A stretch of DNA of 64,000 bases from Thereva unica (taxonomy: Eukaryota > Arthropoda > Insecta > Diptera > Therevidae): assembly GCA_949987705.1 (NCBI GenBank), contig OX465283.1:96521813-96585812 (forward strand), given 5' to 3'. Below the pieces are notes generated by a model. That model searched no databases, was not told the DNA's origin, and saw only the letters and a program-made list of their open reading frames with translations. Below, piece after piece: positions 11,623 to 21,200 of the stretch. The position numbers were made by a program, and so were the translations under genes. Numbering within the stretch: position 1 is the stretch's first letter; the number at the start of each line of letters is the position of its first letter.

Positions 11623-12116
11623 ACGCTATCATTCTTCAAATTAAGTGTTCTACACGCCCACATTTTTTTTCCTGCCTTCAATTGTCTGGAAATTAACATG
11701 GTGATTCCGTAGATTGATTGGACTATGTGCTTGAGTCGTCCGTCGCGCGATATTTTTGTGTTTTCGAAGCGGGGCGGAATCAGAATCGATATCAGGGAAT
11801 TTTCTTACTACGCAGTTTGCGGATTGAGTGTGGTGCGGCCGCGGTGCGTTTAGAATTTTTGCAAAAGTAAATTTTTTTTATTTTGAACGATTTCGTTTCG
11901 TGTGTTTGTATTCTGTTACATTGTGGAAAAGGATAAGGTGGTTGAAGGGTATGTATTGAAGCGAGCCAGATTATTGATGTGTGCATTCCTTTCGACCCCC
12001 TCCAATAAGAACAAGAAGGTGATTTCCAATAAGAACAAGAAACAAATAGACCCCAGGGATAAGACATATTCATGTCTACTGTGCCATCGAGAAGCCATGG
12101 CACTTCCCGTATTTTT

Positions 12117-12427
12117 TCCGCGGCTTTAAAACTTATTCGTCTCAGCGGCCTTCTTGCGGTCCACGCGCTGGCATCTTTTCCCAATATGGCCAGGGCGTCA
12201 CGTGGACATTTGGCATTATCTGAAGTAAGCAATCGCCCTATGTTACGGGCATCTCTGTCCATAAACTTCTTAGGTTTTCCACCTAGTGGAGAACTGAAAG
12301 TCTTTTTGATTTATTTCGCAACTCGAGAAACCGTTGCTATGCCAACTGTGCAAGTTTCAGCGATTTTCCGAACCGATTGTCCTTTTCTTATTAATTGCAC
12401 TACTCGGCTTCTCACTTTTTTTTTCAT
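12117..12427 (-). pseudogene. Tc1 transposase, N-terminal DNA-binding half
   Basis: From ATG at 12427 the minus strand reads a helix-turn-helix: RVVQLIRKGQSVRKIAE followed by GIATVSRVAK, the pattern of Tc1 first domains. A stop follows, then a second domain with KPKKFMDRDARNIGRL and SAWTARRPLRR as in the second HTH of Tc1 transposases. The reading runs into the foldback insertion after KAAEKIR near 12110. The in-frame stop near 12312 means it is dead. It would bind the TIRs. Confidence 0.85.
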
Positions 12428-12774
12428 TTTACTTGATTGCTTAAATAAGACTTCACTGCTAAACTAGGAAACTACTAATGATATTTCACTAACTATGGTA
12501 ATATTCTTTTGAATTTATAACGGGTTTTCTACTGTCAATGTCTCCAAAACAGTCGGGTGCAAAACTGTTCCAATGAAGGAAGTTTTTATTTCTTAAATAT
12601 CTTTTAAACGGCTGAATATTTTGCTACAGTTTCTTTTAAGAAAAACTTGCTGAAACATTAGAGAAAATGTTTTTGCATTTGGTTGTATCGAAGTATACCC
12701 TAGAATTCTCTCTAAATGGTCCCTAACTCTAAAATACTGATTATTGAAACACTTTTGCTCTTCAGTGTATATGA

Positions 12775-13164
12775 GGTCCTACATTCTTGCGATGAATGTT
12801 ACTATATCCTCTGTTACCTCCTTTGTTATTGAAAAGAACTGCTGATTCAGCATTAAGATGCTGGATTCTTTTTTCTTTTCAAACACAGCACTCAATTTGT
12901 CCCACATTTCTTTTGCCGTATTACAATTAACAATATGAGGGATAACTGAGGCTGTTACTGTTGTCCCGATTAACCTTTGTGCTCGAGCGTCCTTTTTTAA
13001 CCAATCTACCTGTAAACCTCCGCTTTCTCCGCTGGTTTAAGAATTGTTCCATCCACTAAACCGTAGATATCCAATGCCATCAGACTTAATTTGCTTTGAA
13101 AACGCCAAGTCTGGTATTGCGTTGCATTTTGCAATTTATGAATTCTTGATACCTCGGCCTCCAT
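12775..13164 (-). pseudogene. Copia gag, N-terminal part (frameshifted)
   Basis: The minus strand from ATG at 13164 reads a typical Copia gag opening (MEAEVSRIHKL, then a tract with W..FQSKLSLMA). After a frameshift near 13020 it continues with DWLKKDARAQ, a block of the UBN2/Copia gag family, and KEMWDKLSAVFEKK. One in-frame stop is visible near 12778. The piece is cut at about 12770 by the end of the Tc1 insertion and continues at 6543. Gag would form the particle around the element RNA. Confidence 0.8.
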
Positions 13165-13246
13165 TTTGAATTTTTTATTCTCTTTTAAAATCTACAATGT
13201 TTAAGAATTAGTATTAATTAATTTATTAATTCTTAAACCTTCAAAA

Positions 13247-13261
13247 TGCTGGGCCCATAAC
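13247..13261 (-). other. Copia primer-binding site (initiator tRNA-Met half)
   Basis: The plus strand TGCTGGGCCCATAAC equals the anticodon arm of metazoan initiator tRNA-Met. Its complement on the element strand is the primer site used by Drosophila copia, where the tRNA is cut in the anticodon loop. It sits 83 bp before the gag start codon. The hAT-type element at 13262 used CCCATAAC of this very site as its target. Confidence 0.8.
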
Positions 13262-14867
13262 TAAGGTGACCATATTTTTTTATTTCAAATCCGGGGCGGG
13301 AACTTGTACTTGCTGGGGGGGTAGTTAAGTTAAATAACTTTAAAAGTGATTTTTTTTAATAAAAATTATACATAACAAATACTATTTAAGTAAGGATATA
13401 ATAAAAATCATTATTTTTTTTTAAAAGAATCAAATTTTTTTAATTAGAATTACTGAGTAAAAAATTTTTATAGTTTTCTGAAATATGGATCTTTTTCAGT
13501 AGGTCTTTTTCGCAAACAAAAATCACAAACTGAATATTAACTTAACCATAAACTGACAAAAACCTGACTGCTAAAGAAGATCTCTCCATACTATCCAACT
13601 ACTACGATTCTGCGTTTCCTCTTCCACCTAAAGGTACAAACAGATTGGCGCGAATTTTGTCGCGGAGGCGGTGTCCGTGGCGGCAAAATCGATTAAAATA
13701 CACGCACCACCATATATGCTACCACAAAGGCGCGGAGGCGACTTGTCGCGCGGACAAATTCGAGCTATTTCGAATTCTGCCGCTTGTCGCCCAGTGGTAC
13801 CAACCATGACGAGCTAATTTAGTACACATTTTTTTGCTTTGAACTGCTGTCTGCCTGCAAATTGACAATTTGTTCGTGGCGGTTATTTTTAAATTTAATT
13901 CGTGAATTTTTTTTAGTTTTTAAATGCAATTTATTATAAAATGGCAAAAAAGAAATTTACCAATTATGGGGCATAAAAAGACTTGCAGGTATTTAAAACT
14001 AATTATTGTAATAAAATCAAACAAAAACAGTCAACAATAAAAAAATTTTGTCTCTATTTAGCAACTCAATGTGACGGTTAATTTAAGCTTTTGGAGGTAC
14101 TTCAAGTTTATTTTTTAGTGAAATGTTTATATTTATCCCAGAGGAATTTAACATAGGATTAAAAAATATAAAATTCCGGATCCGGAGGAAAAACAGGAGC
14201 CAAAGTAAAAGTACTTAAAGTTTTTGGTCAGATAAAATTTGAATTAAAACATGCTGAGGGTTCAAGCTGGAAATATTTATGATAGATATTTTAGGCGGAA
14301 ACGCGGAAGGAGAATTTTTTATTACTTTCTAATGATGTAATATACATAGTTTAAACTTTCAGGTTGTGAGGCAGGTGGTATTTAATAGGCAAAAATAGCT
14401 TTTACAGAAAAGAGACGAAAGAATTTTGATCCCAAACTTCACTGAATGACAACATACATATGACCGTTTCTTTCTCTTGTTAACAAGAAAAGTTCCTTCT
14501 CCATGACAAGGTGTTACACACCCATTCAGGGTCTTGTATCATAAAATGCGAATACGGGAAAACCCTGACTACCAGATTCTTGAGTCATCTTCATTCTTAT
14601 ATGAGCAATTTATTTATTTGCTGAGTATAGTCATAGGTGCAAGTTACACTATCCATCACTCGATACTCACATCAAAACGGTTTGTGTATGATGCGGGTAT
14701 TACACTAAGCATTCATTTTTCTACCTTTTTTTTGTGTAAAGATTGTGATGCGTTTGTAGTTGTGCAATAAACACGAAAGAGAGGGAGAATTTCTCATAGT
14801 TTTCGCAGACCCCCGAGTACGATGTTATATTTGTGTTAGTGTAATGGAGGGTGAGTCTGGCAAATTT

Positions 14868-16168
14868 GGGGTCGTCCATAAATTACGTGAGGTGATTTTT
14901 GCGATTTTTCGACCCCCCCTCCCCCTTGGTGAGATATCGTGAGATTTGTCGTGACCCCCTCCCCCCTAATCTAACGTGAGATTTTTCAAATTTTATAAAA
15001 TCCATAGTATTTACATTAAAAATACGAAATTACGGTCGTAACCGCAGAGTTTGAATACAGAACTGCAGGAAAGGCCCTCGCGTATAAAATCCGTGTACGT
15101 AACCGTAGTGAAATCTAGTGAAAGGTATGTAAAAAGTTCATCTGTGTGAATGTGGGGGTTTGGGTGCAAGATTTTATTTGAGATAATTGATAATGCGGAC
15201 TGCTTGCTCTCCTCCCTTTTCTGCGTGTGGTGGACACACAACTACCAAAACGTGAGCACTCACCCAACATTTCATTACGCTAAAATTCGGCATGTCCTTT
15301 CTTGTAGCACTAAATTGTTATGTCCTTTTCGCGGTTCAGTATTACTTGGCTCGGACTCTGCAGCATTCGACGAGTCACGAGTTTGACTAATTTTTTTGTG
15401 TGTCCTACTTTACCCACATCTTAAGGGCCCAATTTTCACACAGTTCGCCGGCAGGCCGTGGCCTGAAAGTTTTAGCCTTGAGGCGAAGTATTACCATACA
15501 ATCACCGGCCGCCAACTGTATGGCCTGAAGTTCAAGAATGCCTACAGCTCAAGAAAGCTGACAAAAATCGGATTTATCATCAGTTCGGGCCTGAAGATCT
15601 GAGCTTCTATTCACTCTCGAGCCGTGAATTGAGGAGAAGAATTCACGCTGTATCCACTCGTAACAGAAAGCAAGGCGCGAGCTAAGCGTGAAAACCATCC
15701 ACACTCGCGTTTGCGCTTGTTTGCGGGTGTTCACGGCGCGGCGTGAGGCTGGAGCCGCCTTGAAGCTTGCGTTAAGACCATGAACATTTTTGCGCTTGAA
15801 TTAATAACCTGCTACGTTAAGCAGTCGTTTTCACCTGTGTGTCTGTATAGAATCATGATTTCATCTGTCTGGCGGGTACCTGAAGTGTCATCCCTCAGTT
15901 AAACTGAGTCAAGCTTAGTCGTGCTGGTCGACCTGGTCTGACAGGCCACTGCCTACCGGCGGCCTGTAAGTGAACGGAGGTCTTTAGTGGAGAAATATGT
16001 TTTACTTAATTTAACCCAGTTTTCTCGGCATTTTACACTGTTTCTTTAAAACAAAAAAAATTACGTGATATTTGCCGAGACCCCCCCTCTCCCCCACGTG
16101 AGATTTGGTGAGATTCGGCTCGACCCCCTCCCTCCCCTAAACGCCTCACGTAATTTATGGACGACCCC
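14868..16168. mobile_element. TIR element, ends GGGGTCGTCCATAAATTACG
   Basis: GGGGTCGTCCATAAATTACG at 14868 is matched by its reverse complement ending at 16168. The inverted match extends about 130 bp, including C-rich and G-rich blocks around GAGATTTGTCGTGACCCCC. The termini are of a kind seen often in insect MITEs. The target duplication is unclear. The middle carries a further small element (about 15434-15974). No intact gene was found. Confidence 0.75.
15434..15974. mobile_element. Small GC-richer TIR element nested inside
   Basis: The left end (TTCACACAGTTCGCCGGCAG) and the reverse complement of the right end (TTCACTTACAGGCCGCCGG and on) align with a few gaps over about 35 bp, sharing the block GCAGTGGCCTG or its variant. 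The base composition is visibly richer in G and C than its host. It has no open frame of note. Ends are approximate. Confidence 0.55.
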
Positions 16169-16891
16169 TAATTTTCTGTAAATGGCAAAATATTATTTAA
16201 CACCTCAATTCTTCCTTTTTTAATTCCAAGTAAATTTTGCTTTATTCAAATATTGGAAAAAAAACAATATAGGTACTAAAATATTGAAAGTAGCTTAAAT
16301 TTTTATTTCTAGGTAAGAGCACAGTTATAATTAAGGATCATGTGTTTTCACATAATAAATAATTAAAAAAGTACAAAATAAATTCATTATATTATATTTA
16401 CATTAAAACTTTCAAATTCATTTATTTAAATTCCATCGTCTGTTAAATTCCGTTAAATTGTCCGCGCCGTGTCAATCTGTTAGCTAAGGCGGAATCTAAA
16501 ATCCGTCGAGCGGCGCGGCAAAAGTTGTCGCGCCAATCTGTTTCTACCTTAACGCTCAGATAACCGAAGCACTGGTTCCCAGCGCCTATGCTACACATTG
16601 TGTCTCTGACCGTTAGGTGGAAGGGGATTCGCAGAATCGAGAGTTCACTGTATGCTTTAAATAGTTTAAAGCGTGCCGCGTATTTTGATATGCACAATTT
16701 TTCCGGTTCAAATTTTGTAAAAATAATTCTAGTTGAAATATATTTAAAATAAATATTGAAAATAAGAACCTTTTCAAAACTTCGGGACAATCCTGAATCC
16801 GGGACAAATATTGCTTCTAGATCCGGGACGCAACGTGGAAATCCGGGACTGTCCCGGCTAATCCGGGACGAATGGTCACCTTACCCATAAC

Positions 16892-17995
16892 ATATTAAGG
16901 TTTATCAGAGATATAAAGGAAAAATACGTCTATTCTATTTGAATATTTCAGTGGAGTGGAGAGAGAAATTCCTTTCTTGTCAAATCGTAAAATTAATTTA
17001 AAAAACCTAAGGCTACTTCGATTTGTCAAAAACCTCCAGAAGTACTTCTTTGGTATTTAAGAAAACACTAAATAAAGAAGTACTTCCAAATCTACTTCCC
17101 AGAGTAAGTACTTGCGATTTTCCCTACTGGGAATATGTATATTAGGTACATTTTTGTAATGCCAGAGCCGTGCGGTCGGTATGACCAGCTGCTAAAACAA
17201 GTAAGGACAAAACACGAAAATAAGAAGCAGCAACTGCCCTTTTCAGGATCATACTAGTCTTATAATGTTAAGAATATTTGTCTCATGCTAAATTGTATTT
17301 ATTCGATATTTTTAGGGCCGCCAATTGTTAGTTTTTGTGCTGCACAGTGGGCACCAATATTGCAAAATTGATGACTTTTTCTACAGCTTTTTTGGGGAAA
17401 AATATTGAGGTCGAAATGAGACAAGTTCTGCACAAGGTGCCAATTACCTGGGAAGTGAATATGAATGTCTAGGTATCTGTTGTGCACATAGTACAAATTT
17501 TTTCCAATAAGTGGTGATCAACCTCGAATTTAAAAAAAAATGTTGTAGTTAACATATTTTTTATAGGTAACTAAATTTTTCTATGTATCCAAAATCATGT
17601 TTTGCAGATTTGGTCTTTGTTGCATTACACCCTTTTCTTATGTCGGACTATGCACACATAATTTGTTTCATTAAGAGGCGTTGCAACGCACGCGGGTTTT
17701 TGCTAGTTATATTTATATAGAATATTTAATTTTGGTAGGCCCTTTATTTCCTAACGCAGAAGTAATTTATTCTTGTCATCTATGTGCTAAAAGATGCTAA
17801 ATTCTATTTTTCGAATTCTTGATTCTGTTTATATGATCCATTAGAACAGAATCGTATTTTCTTAATATGAAATTCGACTCAAAAATTGGGTGGGTGGTAA
17901 AAATTTTAGAAAAGCAATAGTAAAACATGGGATTTGTTGGATGGTTAGTTTATCAAAATTTTTTAAATTCATTAATAATTATTCTTTAATTTCAG
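16892..17995. other. Ddb1 intron sequence, possibly with Copia LTR remnant
   Basis: After the second CCCATAAC the DNA should be the Copia 5' LTR (minus strand), but no second LTR copy is available to prove it. Around 17035-17095 AGAAGTACTTCTTT and AAAGAAGTACTTCC form an imperfect inverted pair. The rest up to the first Ddb1 exon shows no recognised gene, and no further Ddb1 exon was recognised. Confidence 0.4.
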
Positions 17996-18251
17996 GTGAA
18001 ACATCAATACCAGAATGTATTACTTATCTTGATAACGGAGTTCTCTTTATTGGCTCAAGGCATGGGGACTCTCAGTTAGTTAAACTGAGTACAACTGTGA
18101 ATGAAAGTGGATCGTATGTTATACCAATGGAAACATTTACCAATTTGGGCCCAATATTAGATTTGTGCGTTGTCGACCTTGATCGACAAGGCCAAGGACA
18201 GATAATTACTTGCTCTGGAAGCTTCAAAGAAGGATCATTAAGAATAATTAG
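17996..18251 (+). CDS. Ddb1: Ddb1 exon a (first in window)
   Basis: The acceptor is TTTAATTTCAG before 17996; the first two bases complete a glycine codon from an exon beyond the window. The coding text runs from [11 protein letters not shown] to [11 protein letters not shown] and ends inside an arginine codon (AG) before GTGTGT. This is the end of propeller A and the crossover to propeller B. The adjoining upstream intron must be at least 17.9 kb. Confidence 0.95.
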
Positions 18252-21200
18252 GTGTGTTTGTTTTATTTTATATTGTTTTATTTAATTTATTTCGTTTTTT
18301 CAGAATTGGTATAGGAATTCAGGAACATGCATGCATTGATTTACCAGGAATTAAAGGAATGTGGTCACTCAAAGTAGGAATTGACGATAGTTTATATGAA
18401 AATACCTTAGTTTTAGCTTTCGTTGGCCATACAAGGATATTAACCCTTACCGGTGAAGAAGTAGAAGAAACAGAAATTCCAGGGTTTTTAAGTGATCAAC
18501 AAACATTTTATTGTGCAAACGTGGATTTCGAACAGGTTTATAAATCTAAATACAGATTAAACAGTAACAATTAATTTTTTTCTAGATTATACAAGTAACT
18601 CCTTTGACAGCACGCCTTGTCAAAGTTAACAATAGAAGTTTAGTAAGCGAATGGAAGCCTCCTGGTGACAGACGCATTGGCGTTGTTGCTTGTAATGCTA
18701 GTCAACTTGTTTGTGCTTCAGCTTGTGACTTATATTATATTGAAATTGAAAATGGAGAATTAGTTGAAAAGTCGCATAAAGTTCTAGAATATGAAGTTGC
18801 TTGCCTCGATATAACGCCATTAGATGATAAATATTCTAAATCTGATCTCGTCGCTGTTGGTCTTTGGACACACATTTCTGCAATAATATTATCAGTACCT
18901 TTTTTAGAAACTATGTACACAGAGAAACTTGGTGGAGGTATTTTTTTTTGTATTATTGCTTTTGTTGCTTGAATCATTAACGTTGCAGAAATTATACCGA
19001 GATCAATCCTGATGACTACTTTCGAGGGAATAAACTATTTGCTGTGCGCCTTGGGCGATGGGTCTATGTTTTACTTTGCTTTAAATAAATTTGAGGGATC
19101 GTTATCAGATAAGAAAAAAGTAACTTTAGGAACACAGCCAACTATATTAAAAACGTTCAAATCTTTTTCAACTGTAAACGTTTTTGCGTGTTCTGACAGG
19201 CCAACAGTTATATATTCTTCGAATCATAAATTAGTATTTTCAAATGTGAATTTAAAAGAAGTTAATCATATGTGCTCGTTGAATGCTGAAGCTTATCCTG
19301 ATAGCTTGGCATTAGCCACTAAAAATTCAGTAATTCTTGGAACGATAGATGAAATTCAAAAATTGCACATACGAACGGTTCCATTAGGAGAAGGGCCGCG
19401 AAGAATAGCTTATCAAGAAAGTTCACAAACATTTGCAGTCTCGACAATAAGAATAGATATTCAAGAATCCGGTGGTTTAATGCCTTCAAGGCCTAGTGCT
19501 TCGACGCAAACACAAAATGTTACTTCATCAAGCAACGCTTTACCGAAAGCAGGAGCTGGAACTTCTGGCAGTAATACTGAAATCGGACAGGAGGTTGACA
19601 CCAATAATTTATTAATAGTTGATCAAAACACTTTTGAAGTTCTACATGCTCATCAATTTATGCCTTCAGAATATATTGTTTCACTAATGTCCGCTAAGCT
19701 AGGAGATGACATAAATACATATTATATTGTGGCGACGGCTTTAGTGTACCACGATGAACCGGAGCCAAAGGTAAAGTATTATTATTACTTATAAGTAAAT
19801 AAAAATCAAAAACAATATTTTCGTGCATTGAGAAGTGGAAAGCTAGTACAACTGAAAAGGGGAAAGCTATGAGGGACTCGAACCCATTACTGATCTTCCA
19901 ATCCCCTTCTATCGACTGCTTCCAGGACTTACTGTGTACGGGCTTCAGTCTTACTTCCAATTTTCTCCAGAGAAATCTTAACATGTGGCTTAGGGTGTTC
20001 TCTGCTGTAAGCCTAAGCCATGCCGCGCCCATTTCCTTTAGCTCAGTCAATAACTCAACGTATCTCGATACATTGAAATATTACATGTGCTGCATTCTCC
20101 CGCAAATTTGGGTATGCTGGAAGACCCCGTCAATTCTCTTTGTATTCTGATTGTACACCTTGTATTTGGGATATTTAGGTCCAAGATTGTCGCAAATAAT
20201 TCTTCCCTGTCGATGCTGTCGTATGCTTGTTTGAAGTTGATGAAAAATTGATACACGTCAGCTTTGTTTCCCAGCATTTTCGGAAAATAGTTGGTCATTT
20301 TTTGACTTATTTCTTTTGAATCCGGCTTGGTATTTACTAATTGCTGCTTCTGCATAAGGTTCCAATCTGACTTTAATTATGTTTGTAATTAGTTTATATA
20401 CTTCGCTTACTGCTTCCGCCGCTCATAGTGGTCAATCCTCCGGTCACTGAAGTTGCTCCTCCCTTGGAGAAGCGCACCCCTCTGGTTACGATACCGAGAC
20501 CTTTAAATATCTTCATCTCGCGATTTTCTCCTGAAACTACGACAGAAACTATCGGAGAATATTGAAGGATAGAATCTATAGACCCTGAAACCGTTTTTTG
20601 CAGAAAAGTCAGCAAGGCTTCCAAGCCTGTTGTTTCTTTTGTTTTGTCTGCCCCGCCTGTTATTGCCGAGACTCTTTTAGATCCTGGCTTCTGGCCTGCT
20701 GGTGCTCTTACCAAGCTCTTTGTTCCGCGTACCCAAACTCGAGCCCATCATGCAAACGCTTCTACTCCGAGCGCTCCACAGATGTCCAAAAACTCGCGAC
20801 GCTTTCCCTCTATTACCAGAACGTAAGGGGAACAATGTCAAAAACTAACGAAATCCTTCAGGCATCGACGAGTAGCAGGTTCGATGTCATAAAATTCACT
20901 GAAACCTGGCTCCATGAAGGCATTGTTAATGCTGAACTCTTCGATTCCTCCTACCAAGTTTTTCGGAGGGATCGTCACACTGACTCGGAAGCTAGTGGAG
21001 ATGACGTACTCCTGGCTTGTAGTAGCCACTTGGCGTGTAACTCAATTTTGCTTCCTAGTTTTTCTATCCACCTTGACATTGAGCTTGTCGCTCTTAAAAT
21101 TTCCTCATCAAAAACTAATCTCTTTCTGCTGTGCTGCTATATCTCACCAGATATGATAAGCACTCTTGACGACGGAGGTAAAAATCTCTATGATATTCTT

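Larger units (their letters stand above)
7536..12074. mobile_element. Large foldback element with arms of about 1.1 kb
   Basis: Both outer ends read GACATGAATATGTCTTATCC going inward (left near 7536, right near 12074). The left terminus appears again at 8190, and from there the arm 8190-9258 pairs with 10391-12071 once a 0.6 kb insertion in the right arm is set aside. The spacer 9259-10390 has short repeated blocks (GGTAATTTGGTCATACAT at about 9272 and 9451). A 40-bp piece, TCTACTGTGCCATCGAGAAG and onward, lies directly outside both the inner left end (8150-8189) and the right end (12075-12116). No transposase was seen. A second copy begins the window (1-836). Confidence 0.8.
6546..12767 (-). 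mobile_element. Tc1/mariner element inside Copia gag, itself split
   Basis: The terminal inverted repeats start CACTGAAGAGCAAAAGTG at 6546 and end with the reverse complement at 12767. TA is duplicated at 6544-6545 and 12768-12769. The TIR match runs some 180 bp inward, through TCAATAATCAGTATTTTAGA and on toward 6710. The transposase reads on the minus strand, N-terminal half at 12427-12117 and C-terminal half at about 7530-6783. The two halves are separated by a foldback element and smaller inserts, so the 6.2 kb length hides an original element of about 1.6 kb. Confidence 0.9.
4573..13261 (-). mobile_element. Copia-type LTR retrotransposon, decayed and split by Tc1
   Basis: Read on the minus strand, the Copia order gag, protease, integrase is present: gag starts at 13164, stops being contiguous at 12770 where a Tc1 element begins, and resumes at 6543. 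The zinc knuckle, protease and integrase then follow to 5237, and a linker toward reverse transcriptase ends at 4573. The RT and RNase H are gone. The primer-binding site at 13247-13261 matches the anticodon arm of initiator tRNA-Met, the half-tRNA primer known for Drosophila copia. The 5' LTR should lie beyond 16892 because a hAT-type element interrupts the primer site. Confidence 0.85.
13632..16549. mobile_element. PIF/Harbinger-type element with TAA duplication
   Basis: The TIRs read AGGTACAAACAGATTGGCGC from 13632 and the imperfect reverse complement, TCGCGCCAATCTGTTTC then TACCT, to 16549. TAA is present at 13629-13631 and 16550-16552, the 3-bp TWA target of PIF/Harbinger elements. Subterminal sequence stays inverted for some 60 bp (GGCGGCAAAATCGATTAAA against a diverged partner). 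No transposase or Myb-like gene was seen. The interior is occupied by another TIR element. Confidence 0.75.
13262..16883. mobile_element. hAT-type element with 8-bp duplication in the Copia primer site
   Basis: The ends TAAGGTGACCAT (13262) and ATGGTCACCTTA (to 16883) are inverted. CCCATAAC is duplicated at 13254-13261 and 16884-16891. An 8-bp duplication and the terminal run of CCGGGAC-type blocks near 16795-16870 (CCGGGACTGTCCCGG) fit hAT elements. The left end is more diverged. No transposase remains; most of the interior is a second element (13632-16549). Confidence 0.8.

Noticed and set aside
17890..17995. Possible upstream extension of the first Ddb1 exon (open frame from 17890)
   Set aside because: The text before TTTAATTTCAG does not match DDB1, and the acceptor plus codon phase fit an exon start at 17996.
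19868..19888. tRNA-like B box (GGGTTCGAGTCCC on the minus strand)
   Set aside because: No A box at a proper distance, no cloverleaf and no tRNA-derived head of a SINE could be drawn.
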